DNA of 6,647 nt. It comes from a bacterium (GTDB lineage Bacteria; Patescibacteriota; Gracilibacteria; UM-FILTER-43-11). The translations under genes and the position numbers were made by a program. Of the stretch, positions 1 to 5,751 are shown in pieces; position 1 is the stretch's first letter, and each line of letters opens with the position of its first letter. Where the stretch lies: the NCBI GenBank assembly GCA_030426875.1, contig JAUHXI010000078.1:1-6647 (forward strand). Direction: 5' to 3'. The notes under the pieces were generated by a model that worked only from the letters and a program-made list of their open reading frames with translations, ran no database searches and was not told the origin of the DNA.

Positions 1-863
1 TCATTCCCAAGTTTAAAATTCTTTTCACAGAGGCTAGCATTTTTATCATCTGGGTGAGTGAAGTGGTTGGGGTCATCTTTGCAGCCTCGAAGGGGTTGGA
101 ATGAGCGACCCTCATCATCGATCACTTTCCACAGAAAAACAGGATCCTCCCGACTGTCTTCATCCTCCCGACTGTCACAGTCATCATCATCCACCGCCAC
201 GCCGTCGCTGTAATCACAGGGGTTTGGATCATAGTCTGGATCAAAGCCCACGGCTCCATCTTCATTCAAACCCTCCCCCGTATTTGGATTGTAATCCCGG
301 TCATTGTCAATTTGTAGTTCGGTCAGTCCACTGTTTGTCACGATGTCTTTGGGCAATCGGAGCTTGAGTTCAAATTGGCTGAGGGCGAGGGTGTTGACTT
401 CGGCTCCATTCACATTCACTTGATTCACTTTTAATGCACCAGAACTGGCATCGTCATTAAAAAGGTTCAGGGTTAATTTTTGACCTGGGTAAAGTTGACC
501 ACAAAAACTTGGATTGAATGGAGCGGACCATGTGTCACTTTCACACGTATTGAGCTCACGGCTTTTGAGTTCCCATTCATTGCTCCAGGTTATAGATTCT
601 GAAAATTGATCTATTCTCACACCTGGTGCACTAAAATTTGGGGTTTCGTAGCCCGCAAGGTGAGGGCTGAGTTCGTAAAGGGCATTTTCGATACCTGCTT
701 CTGCTGCAAAATAAGCTTTGTCCGAGGCTTCAACTTGGTTGGCTGCTTTGATGGCCCGTATGACCATTTGACCCATCGTAGCCACAATGATCATCATCAG
801 TAAGAATAGGCCAATCGTGATGGCAAGGGAAACACCTTTGTTGTCGAGTTTCGGCTTATTCAT
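1..863 (-). CDS. PilX/GspK-like minor pilin, partial at left edge
   Basis: The frame opens with ATG at 863-861 and is still open at base 1, so 287 residues are visible and the C-terminus is missing. The N-terminus (MNKPKLDNKG, then a hydrophobic segment at about 11-33) is followed by DKAYFAAEAGIENALYEL at 48-65. This is the 'A-x-FAAEAGIE' signature of PilX N-terminal proteins, which act as minor pilins in the pilus-tip priming complex. There is a Gly before the hydrophobic segment but Ile instead of Glu at mature position +5, as in GspK-type tip pseudopilins. Residues 185-240 are strongly acidic (DNDRDYNP, DPDYDPNPCDYSDG, DDDDCDSRED) and look like calcium-binding loops; this is inference. Cysteines at 107, 121, 216, 229, 261 and 279 suggest an extracytoplasmic, disulfide-bonded domain. 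It lies 65 bases after the PilW-like gene as the fourth member of the cluster. No Shine-Dalgarno precedes the ATG. Confidence 0.8.
   Translation of the reverse strand, partial: MNKPKLDNKGVSLAITIGLFLLMMIIVATMGQMVIRAIKAANQVEASDKAYFAAEAGIENALYELSPHLAGYETPNFSAPGVRIDQFSESITWSNEWELKSRELNTCESDTWSAPFNPSFCGQLYPGQKLTLNLFNDDASSGALKVNQVNVNGAEVNTLALSQFELKLRLPKDIVTNSGLTELQIDNDRDYNPNTGEGLNEDGAVGFDPDYDPNPCDYSDGVAVDDDDCDSREDEDSREDPVFLWKVIDDEGRSFQPLRGCKDDPNHFTHPDDKNASLCEKNFKLGN
144..176 (-). repeat. 18-bp tandem repeat inside the PilX-like gene
   Basis: A 15-base sequence (ATCCTCCCGACTGTC on the plus strand) occurs at 144-158 and again, identical, at 162-176, giving an 18-base period. In the minus-strand frame it encodes DSRED-E-DSRED within the acidic loop. 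The period is a multiple of three, so copy-number change would lengthen or shorten the loop without breaking the frame. Confidence 0.85.
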
Positions 864-928
864 TATTGCTGTTTGTAATTTTTTAACGGGTAAGGCGCGA
901 TGAATCGATATCTCTGTAGTGTGCTGTG

Positions 929-1918
929 TTAAATGCAGGATGAATTCACTTCTCCATAATGTCGGGTGGTTGCGGTTGTGGTTAGCGTGATGCGAGGAAT
1001 TGCATCGGTTGATCCGTTCACTAGTTTTGGATTGGCCTCAATCGTCATTTGAATGGTCACGTAAGGTTGGACTTGAACTTCGTTGACTTTATAGGCTCGC
1101 CAGGGATCATCTTGGGGTCCTGCCATGAATTTTAAATCCACCACATTGATGGCATTGGGGGAAAAATCAATGAAGCTGTGATTCTCGTCCAGTGGATCAT
1201 TCACAACTTGATGTTCGAATCCACTACAGCCAAAAATACTTGTGCTGTCTAGTGGCACTTGAGTATTGCAAGGGAAGTTTGGATCGCAGTGCCAGGTGTC
1301 GATCAGGCCGTCATTTTCACGCTCGTCCGCAATGCAGACATTGTTATGATTTCCCTCACCATTAAATGAGTCACTTCCATTTATTCCATCGCTCCCAAAA
1401 TCCTGCCCGACCAATTTCACCATCCCCACTTTTCCGATCATCTCGCCCTCCACTTCTTTTTCAATCAAGCTGATGTAAGTGCGCTGGTCACCGAAAGCGT
1501 TGATCAAAAATAAATCCTCTTGAGCCATGTTTTCCAAGGGGGCGAAACTGCTGTCATTTTCTGGATTCCTAATTCCTAAGCTTTCATCGTCGGGTGTTCC
1601 GATCTGCAGGTCAAAACCAGCCGCATAAAAATCCTGATCGTATAGGCAATAATTGTCGCCTAGTTCACCTGTCAGAACGTTTTGATTGAAGTATTCTTCG
1701 TAATCAATGCCATTTTGACGGACCTCTCGAACAATCTTTTCCATCAGAATGCGCCCTTCTTGATACACAATGTTGGCCGCTCTTAAGTTGCGAGCACTGT
1801 CTATATAATTGATATAAATTTGCCATCCAAAAAGGGTGATCATGGTCAAAAGTGTCAGCGCTACAATGAGTTCTATGAGGGTGAAGCCTGCCTTTGTTTT
1901 TTTTTGCTTCAATGTCAT
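929..1918 (-). CDS. PilW/PulJ-like type IV minor pilin
   Basis: This 329-residue protein starts at ATG 1918-1916 with a class III prepilin leader, MTLKQKKTKAG. The leader is followed by FTLIELIVALTLL, with Gly at -1, Phe at +1 and Glu at +5 (E16). The prepilin peptidase should cut after G11 and N-methylate F12; the hydrophobic helix spans about 12-38. The helical stretch YQEGRILMEKIVREVRQNG (52-70) and the C-terminal PRITLTTTATTRHYGEV are typical of PilW/PulJ-family pseudopilins. The middle is acidic and Gly/Asn-rich (DFGSDGINGSDSFNGEGN at 173-190; DERENDGLIDTWHCD at 198-212), resembling calcium-loop insertions. Six cysteines (91, 195, 211, 217, 231, 328) imply disulfides outside the cytoplasm. 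The leader is encoded over an A9 run. It is the only prepilin here with both a canonical start and a full leader. Alternative family labels (PulJ, ComGF-like) are possible. Confidence 0.85.
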   Translation of the reverse strand: MTLKQKKTKAGFTLIELIVALTLLTMITLFGWQIYINYIDSARNLRAANIVYQEGRILMEKIVREVRQNGIDYEEYFNQNVLTGELGDNYCLYDQDFYAAGFDLQIGTPDDESLGIRNPENDSSFAPLENMAQEDLFLINAFGDQRTYISLIEKEVEGEMIGKVGMVKLVGQDFGSDGINGSDSFNGEGNHNNVCIADERENDGLIDTWHCDPNFPCNTQVPLDSTSIFGCSGFEHQVVNDPLDENHSFIDFSPNAINVVDLKFMAGPQDDPWRAYKVNEVQVQPYVTIQMTIEANPKLVNGSTDAIPRITLTTTATTRHYGEVNSSCI

Positions 1919-2002
1919 TGTTTTGTTCTTATTCTAACTTACTTTAATCTCTCACTTATGAACTGTTTTTCAGCTTACTTGTCGTTACAATGTTTAGAGG
2001 TG

Positions 2003-2045
2003 ATGAGTGGTCAGGGATAAGTGGCCTGTCTTCCACTCATTTTTT
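2003..2045 (+). other. Intercistronic stem-loop, terminator-like on the plus strand
   Basis: Within the 193-base gap between the PilV-like and PilW-like genes, ATGAGTGG (2003-2010) pairs perfectly with CCACTCAT (2033-2040), with a short inner CAGG/CCTG pairing possible. On the plus strand the stem is followed by six T residues (2040-2045), so it has the form of an intrinsic terminator in the direction opposite to the pilin genes. On the minus strand it would be a hairpin preceded by an A-run, perhaps an mRNA stability or processing element. The heptamer CACTCAT recurs at 2094-2100. No convincing gene was seen in the rest of the gap. Confidence 0.4.
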
Positions 2046-2111
2046 AACGGAGTTAGCAATGGTTTCACTCACCACTGGCCGCCGATCATACATCACTCAT
2101 AAAATGATGCC

Positions 2112-2900
2112 TCAGCTGCCCAAATCAACTCTGCCCAAATGATCGGTCAAGATGGTTTTTAGTTCTGTTTGGTGGGCATTGCCATTGTTCACCCATTGTA
2201 CTACTGCCGAGACTCGCATACGATTGAGTTGACTTTGCTCCAGTCCATCGTCTTCCCATTCATTGGTGGTGTTGATGGTGTCTGATGGTTTATCAATTTG
2301 GCTGATGGCCCCAAAGCCACCGTTGTTGTCTAGGTATTCAATGTTCAGGTAACGCTCAAAACCAGCGGCTTGAGTGACTTGTCCCAGGTGGTCATCCAGG
2401 CCTTCGGTGTGGTTGTAGGTGTCCAAATCATTTTCAAAATCTCCATCCCCATCTGAATCGACAGTGGGATCGATATCCACAAAATAAAGGGCTGTTAAAT
2501 CTAAATCATTGTCGGTGATTCCATCCCCATTTGAATCGACATCTGGGTTTTCATCTGCTGAGTTGAGCCGCCAGCGGCCCGTGCTGTCTAAGTAGACAAT
2601 GTAATGGCCAGGGGTAATGGGGGTTGAGCCGTCACAAAAAGGGCTCTGATCGTGGTTCCAACAATCTCGCCGCCGATCACTGTACAAGAGCCAATTACTG
2701 TCTCTTACATTGCGCATGGCTTCAATGCCTTCTCGGGCTATGTTAACGGCCACGATTCGATTTTTAGCATTCCTCATGTTCCGAATGGAATTGATGATCA
2801 CCGTGCTGGTGATGGCCACCACAATGGCTAGGATAGAAATGGCGATCAGCGTCTCCATCAACGTTTCACCTCTGATTTTATTTTTTTTGATGCGCTTTAT
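2112..2900 (-). CDS. PilV-like type IV minor pilin, apparent ATA start
   Basis: The protein has the prepilin motif RGETLMETLIAISILAIVVAI, with Gly at -1, Glu at +5 and a hydrophobic helix. It continues with AREGIEAMRNVRDSNWL, typical of PilV-like 'type IV pilus modification' proteins in small-genome bacteria. The nearest canonical start is TTG at 2861-2859, but that lies inside the motif and would remove the basic leader and cleavage site. Upstream the frame is open to TAA at 2924-2922 and holds no ATG, GTG, TTG or CTG. ATA at 2900-2898 would give MKRIKKNKIRG, an ideal leader, and a 262-residue protein. ATT at 2915-2913 is a second option. The body carries two calcium-loop-like motifs, VDSNGDGITDNDLD and VDSDGDGDFENDLD, and a close Cys pair (CWNHDQSPFC). 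It ends in TGA at 2114-2112. Family identity is firm; the start is inferred. Confidence 0.8.
   Translation of the reverse strand: MKRIKKNKIRGETLMETLIAISILAIVVAITSTVIINSIRNMRNAKNRIVAVNIAREGIEAMRNVRDSNWLLYSDRRRDCWNHDQSPFCDGSTPITPGHYIVYLDSTGRWRLNSADENPDVDSNGDGITDNDLDLTALYFVDIDPTVDSDGDGDFENDLDTYNHTEGLDDHLGQVTQAAGFERYLNIEYLDNNGGFGAISQIDKPSDTINTTNEWEDDGLEQSQLNRMRVSAVVQWVNNGNAHQTELKTILTDHLGRVDLGS
2443..2541 (-). repeat. Duplicated calcium-loop-encoding sequence in the PilV-like gene
   Basis: A 21-base stretch at 2443-2463 recurs at 2521-2541 with one mismatch, 78 bases (26 codons) apart. The two copies encode VDSDGDG and VDSNGDG. The match is stronger than a shared acidic composition requires and suggests an internal duplication of a DxDxDG-type loop, like those in thrombospondin type 3 or EF-hand-like repeats. 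Confidence 0.75.
2898..2900 (-). other. Candidate ATA initiation codon of the PilV-like gene
   Basis: Starting at this ATA gives an 11-residue leader (MKRIKKNKIRG) before the mature Glu-Thr-Leu N-terminus. The other two frames are also closed nearby (TAA at 2899-2897 and at 2883-2881), with no canonical start that a single indel could join. The sequence upstream (CAAACCGAAGTC) has no evident Shine-Dalgarno. Confidence 0.5.
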
Positions 2901-2947
2901 GACTTCGGTTTGAATTAATGATTATTCGTTCATTACGGCTTAAGTCT

Positions 2948-3604
2948 TCAATTGCTGATTTCTGCCACCCCCGATACCGCATTGATATGAATGAATTTTG
3001 AAGGGATGTCGTCCAATGACTCTAGCTGTCTGAATTCTAAAAAGAGATGGTTCAGGCTCACTAAATTCTCAGGCAGGGGATTGTTGTTGATAGCCAAGGT
3101 GCTGTCAGCCAGTGGGGGAGTGAAGACGACTACAGCAGTATCGCTCCCAATGGGGTTCATGGGATCTTTTGAGTCTAAAAGAGATTTAAAATCGACATTT
3201 TCATCCAAAAAATATTCCATTTCAACCAAATCCAGTCCTTCATCATATTGCTGGTGCATGGTGGCGGTTTCTGCCTCGGTGTTACCGATGGCGGTGTTTG
3301 CAAATAGTAGTACGCGAGATTGGCCGGGTGTGTCTGATCGTTCAAAATAGATGCCGTAACCTCCTTCGGGGGTGTAAATAGAAGGGTCCATGTTTAAGTC
3401 TTCAACCGAACGACTGGTTATTGCATGGGTTTGAGCCAATTTGATCATACTCAACACTTCAGAAATGCTGTTGTTATAACGGGCAAAGCGGCGTTGATTT
3501 TGGTAGGTATTGGTCCCAATGCTTAAAATGATCAAAATGATCACCACCACGATCAACATTTCCATGAGTGTGAAGCCCTGTGGTGTCTTGGTTTTTTTAT
3601 TTAT
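2948..3604 (-). CDS. GspH/FimT-like type IV pseudopilin, apparent ATA start
   Basis: The prepilin motif QGFTLMEMLIVVVIILIIL is clear: Gly at -1, Phe at +1, Glu at +5. It is followed by SEVLSMIKLAQTHAITSRS, the helical segment typical of FimT/GspH, then YGIYFE and a C-terminal FIHINAVSGVAEIS strand like the GspH beta domain. The product would be a minor pilin initiating pilus assembly at the inner membrane. The first canonical start, ATG 3565-3563, lies after the cleavage site and would destroy the signal. Upstream all three frames are closed by TAA at 3610-3608, 3603-3601 and 3599-3597, and no canonical start follows in any of them. ATA at 3604-3602 gives MNKKTKTPQG as a normal 10-residue leader and a 218-residue protein ending in TGA. 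It is first in the pilin cluster, 82 bases after pgi. The family call is firm; the start is inferred from the leader. Confidence 0.82.
   Translation of the reverse strand: MNKKTKTPQGFTLMEMLIVVVIILIILSIGTNTYQNQRRFARYNNSISEVLSMIKLAQTHAITSRSVEDLNMDPSIYTPEGGYGIYFERSDTPGQSRVLLFANTAIGNTEAETATMHQQYDEGLDLVEMEYFLDENVDFKSLLDSKDPMNPIGSDTAVVVFTPPLADSTLAINNNPLPENLVSLNHLFLEFRQLESLDDIPSKFIHINAVSGVAEISN
3602..3604 (-). other. Candidate ATA initiation codon of the GspH-like gene
   Basis: ATA here follows the in-frame TAA by one codon and yields MNKKTKTPQGFTLME, an ordinary prepilin N-terminus. No ATG, GTG, TTG or CTG exists in any frame between the three closing TAA codons and the Gly-Phe cleavage site. A single-base sequencing error in the neighbouring A-runs therefore would not restore a canonical start. 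Confidence 0.6.
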
Positions 3605-3628
3605 TTTTTAAATAACTAATGAGTAATT

Positions 3629-3658
3629 CCTCTCTAGTAGAGGGGTGCCCAACGGGCA
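3629..3658 (-). other. Two small tandem hairpins between pgi and the pilin genes
   Basis: TGCCC-AAC-GGGCA (3646-3658) and CCTCT-CTAGT-AGAGG (3629-3643) are adjacent perfect 5-bp stems in the pgi-pilin gap. Neither is followed by a T-tract on the minus strand, so they do not form an intrinsic terminator. They could be an mRNA processing or stability element separating the housekeeping and pilin messages. No promoter was convincing in this gap. Confidence 0.3.
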
Positions 3659-3686
3659 GGGTGTGTAAAATAGGTGTGTTTCGTTT

Positions 3687-4967
3687 TCAGTTCACAAGCA
3701 ATGCTTTTGTAATTTTCTTGCTTTCTTCGACCCCTGGCTGATCGAAGGCATTCACTTTGTAGAGCATGCCGAGTAGGGCGATCTGAAATTCAAAGAGCAT
3801 GAACAAGGCACCGATATGCTTGGCGTCCACTTTTGGAACTTCAATGGTCACGTTGGGGCGTTTATTTTTCGTCAACGCTTGAGCCGTCCCACTCAAGGCC
3901 GCGTCGATGACCTGGCTCATTTTTTTGCCATTCAAATAATTCATTGCTTCAGGGAGTGTCTCACCCAATTCAGGATCGTGAGCATGGCTCAAGACTCGCA
4001 TGAAGATTAAAAATTTATTGTTGGGGCCCTCATTATAAAGTTGGAGTTGGGAGTGTTGATCGGTGGTGCCCAGGGCGTTGATGGGAGTGGGGCCGGCCCA
4101 ACGACTTTTGCCAATGCTTTCAGCTAACAGTTGTCGGTACCAGTCTCCCATGCGAAATAGGTGATGACTGTAGGGCATTAAAACAGTCATTGATTTGTTT
4201 TTTTTGCGGTCCAGCAGGTATTGAATGCAGGCTAATTTTAATGCTGGATTGCCGTAGCCTTTTGCTCTTTTGATGGCTTCTCGCATTTGTCTTGCCCCTT
4301 GTAAAAGCCCGTTGATGTCCACTCCAGCCAGGGCGCAAGGGAGTAGACCCGCATTGGTTAAAACGCTGAACCGTCCACCAATTTTGGGGGGGATGCTGAA
4401 GCATGTTATACCCTCTTTTTCTCCAATGGCTTTGAGTAAGCCTGAGTGCGGGTCTGTCACAAAGACAAGGTGTTGTTGATAATTTTTGGGGAATTTTTTT
4501 TGGAGTTTTTCTTCGACGAGTCCATACAGTAGCATGGGTTCGGTGGTGGTGCCTGATTTTGAAATCACCACAAAAAGCGTTTTCTTTAGAGGTAAGTGAC
4601 CGAGTAGTTCAGCAGTGCGGGTGGGGTCAATGTTGTCCAGTACATGTAATTTTACGCCTTTTTCATAAGGGTTGATCAGGGCGTCGCGAACGGCAATGGG
4701 TCCTAGAGCGCTGCCTCCAATGCCAATTAAAACGATGTGTTTCCATCCCATTTTCTCTTGATTTTTCACGTAGTTTTTAATGTTCGTAAGGGTGACTTTG
4801 GCATCTGGTAGGTTTAAAAAATGATAGCCTGCTTGGTTTTTTGACGCGAAGGTGGTTTCAACTAATTTTTGATGTTTTTCTGAAAAACGTTTCAGCCTTA
4901 GCTCTGAGATGCCGTGTAGCGTTCCAATATTTTCCGAGAGGATGTTTTTGGTTTGTAGGTTTAACAT
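3687..4967 (-). CDS. pgi: Glucose-6-phosphate isomerase
   Basis: This cytoplasmic glycolytic enzyme interconverts glucose 6-phosphate and fructose 6-phosphate. The 426-residue protein has the SIS-fold sugar-phosphate motifs in order: GIGGSALGP (82-90), SKSGTTTEP (136-144) and IGGRFSVLTNAG (196-207, first family signature with Pro in place of the usual acidic or small residue). WYRQLLAES follows, with candidate catalytic Glu 283, then TTDQHSQ with His 305. The second family signature, GMLYKVNAFDQPGVEESK, ends at the active-site Lys 417. It is near the 450-residue Bacillus/Thermotoga type and well short of the roughly 550-residue enterobacterial type, so it is compact but complete. The start ATG 4967-4965 lies 34 bases after ruvA and is preceded by an A/T tract with no Shine-Dalgarno. 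It is probably co-transcribed with ruvA; it ends in TGA. Confidence 0.97.
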   Translation of the reverse strand: MLNLQTKNILSENIGTLHGISELRLKRFSEKHQKLVETTFASKNQAGYHFLNLPDAKVTLTNIKNYVKNQEKMGWKHIVLIGIGGSALGPIAVRDALINPYEKGVKLHVLDNIDPTRTAELLGHLPLKKTLFVVISKSGTTTEPMLLYGLVEEKLQKKFPKNYQQHLVFVTDPHSGLLKAIGEKEGITCFSIPPKIGGRFSVLTNAGLLPCALAGVDINGLLQGARQMREAIKRAKGYGNPALKLACIQYLLDRKKNKSMTVLMPYSHHLFRMGDWYRQLLAESIGKSRWAGPTPINALGTTDQHSQLQLYNEGPNNKFLIFMRVLSHAHDPELGETLPEAMNYLNGKKMSQVIDAALSGTAQALTKNKRPNVTIEVPKVDAKHIGALFMLFEFQIALLGMLYKVNAFDQPGVEESKKITKALLVN

Positions 4968-5001
4968 TTTTTATTTTATTTTTTGGATTTTAGACCGATG
5001 T

Positions 5002-5568
5002 TTAGTTGCCTGATTTCAAAAAGTATTTCACAATTGCTTCAGTTTCTTTGAGCTCCGTGGGGATTTTACTCATGAATTTGAGGATGTGATAGCGTTCATA
5101 ACCCAGGCTTTCGAGGGCGAGGACGGCGTCTTGATGCATGGTTTTGTCTGATGAGGTGGTGCCCGATTCCATGGTCATTTCCACTTTATTTTTCAGTTCT
5201 AAACACAGTCTTTCCGCTGTTTTTTTGCCCATTCCTTTGATTTTTGTGAGGGTGCCTAGGTCTTGGGACAGGATAGCGTTTTTGGTTAGGTGGATGGGGC
5301 AGCTTAAAATCTCGGTGGCCATGCGGGGGCCAATGCCAGAGACGGTCAGTAGTTGTTGGAAGCTTAGTTCTTCCTTCTTTTTAAAGCCGTGTAGACTGAT
5401 GTCATCTTCTTTAACGGCGGTGTGGATGAAGAGTTGAATGGTTTGATCGATTTTGGTTTGACTGATGATTTCGTTGGTCACAAAAACGCGGTAACCGATG
5501 CCTGAAACGAGCAGGGTTAGGTCTTTGTCGCTTTTGTCTATGATGAGGCCGGAGAGGTAGGCGATCAT
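5002..5568 (-). CDS. ruvA: Holliday junction branch migration protein RuvA
   Basis: RuvA tetramers bind four-way DNA junctions and direct the RuvB helicase during recombinational repair. The 188-residue protein (E. coli has 203) shows all three domains. An N-terminal OB-fold begins MIAYLSGLI, carries VSGIGYRVFV (21-30) and ends near EDDISLHGF (54-62). Two helix-hairpin-helix motifs follow, LLTVSGIGPRMATEILS (73-89) and LTKIKGMGKKTAERLCLEL (107-125). The C-terminal RuvB-contacting domain includes DAVLALESLGY (147-157). Start ATG 5568-5566 is fixed by TAA codons just upstream in frame (AAA TAA TAA CAA ATG). No ruvB or ruvC lies in this window; the next gene is pgi. It is the first gene of the leftward block, behind a candidate extended -10 promoter. 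Confidence 0.96.
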   Translation of the reverse strand: MIAYLSGLIIDKSDKDLTLLVSGIGYRVFVTNEIISQTKIDQTIQLFIHTAVKEDDISLHGFKKKEELSFQQLLTVSGIGPRMATEILSCPIHLTKNAILSQDLGTLTKIKGMGKKTAERLCLELKNKVEMTMESGTTSSDKTMHQDAVLALESLGYERYHILKFMSKIPTELKETEAIVKYFLKSGN

Positions 5569-5634
5569 TTGTTATTATTTATTTTGTATTTTTCTCGTCC
5601 ACTGCTTCCTTATTTCACTTTGATAACTAGCTAA

Positions 5635-5663
5635 ATTGTAGCATGGGAGGTCTGTTTTTTACA
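5635..5663 (-). promoter_or_regulatory. Candidate promoter of the ruvA-pgi block
   Basis: On the minus strand TGTAAA (5663-5658) and TACAAT (5640-5635) are separated by 17 bases. The -10 is preceded by TGC, giving an extended -10 form. Transcription would start near 5628, leaving a leader of about 60 bases before ruvA. A short dyad, CTGT-N5-ACAG (5652-5664), overlaps the -35. It resembles half of a LexA-type box but the spacing is wrong. Confidence 0.45.
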
Positions 5664-5693
5664 GGCTAAACCGTGTGGGGAAGGGTAAAAAAG

Positions 5694-5722
5694 TTTGCAA
5701 TTTTTAAAATTTGTGTTATTTT
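5694..5722 (+). promoter_or_regulatory. Candidate promoter of the rightward lipoprotein-like gene
   Basis: TTTGCAA (5694-5700) as the -35 region is followed after 16 bases by TATTTT (5717-5722), a 4/6 match to the -10 consensus. A TATAAA at 5728-5733 is an alternative -10 with no good -35. The TTTGCAA begins exactly 58 bases before the ATG, as it does for the next gene at 6361. TTGCAA is palindromic, so it could also be an operator. Confidence 0.4.
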
Positions 5723-5751
5723 ATTAATATAAAACTTGAAAAAACATTATT

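Noticed and set aside
101..367. Plus-strand open frame with a His/Pro-rich product
   Set aside because: It is the antisense image of the Asp-rich PilX-like gene (GAT codons read as ATC/CAT) and has no independent start context or family resemblance.
1820..2020. Plus-strand open frame running into the hairpin at 2003-2045
   Set aside because: It begins at a TTG antisense to the PilW-like N-terminus and has no family features; the prepilin on the other strand explains the sequence.
2991..3350. Plus-strand 119-residue open frame
   Set aside because: It lies entirely opposite the GspH-like gene, whose motifs are clear, and has low-complexity serine content typical of antisense frames.
2112..3689. 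UGA read as glycine, as in Gracilibacteria/Absconditabacteria
   Set aside because: Four genes end at TGA exactly where their families should end, and no gene here contains an internal TGA needing readthrough.
3605..3689. Readthrough of the pgi TGA into 29 further open codons
   Set aside because: The pgi protein is complete at VN-TGA just after the active-site Lys, and the extension has no resemblance to the family and is in a different frame from the pilin.
4120..4404. Second minus-strand frame inside pgi
   Set aside because: It overlaps well-conserved pgi motifs in a different frame and shows no recognisable features.
5579..5602. Mini-ORF GTG GAC GAG AAA AAT ACA AAA TAA in the ruvA leader, preceded by AAGGAAG
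   Set aside because: The purine-rich site is too close to the GTG, only seven codons follow, and nothing indicates an attenuation mechanism.
5652..5664. CTGT-N5-ACAG dyad as a LexA operator controlling ruvA
   Set aside because: The proteobacterial LexA box uses an 8-base spacer; with 5 bases, mostly a T-run, the match is likely chance.
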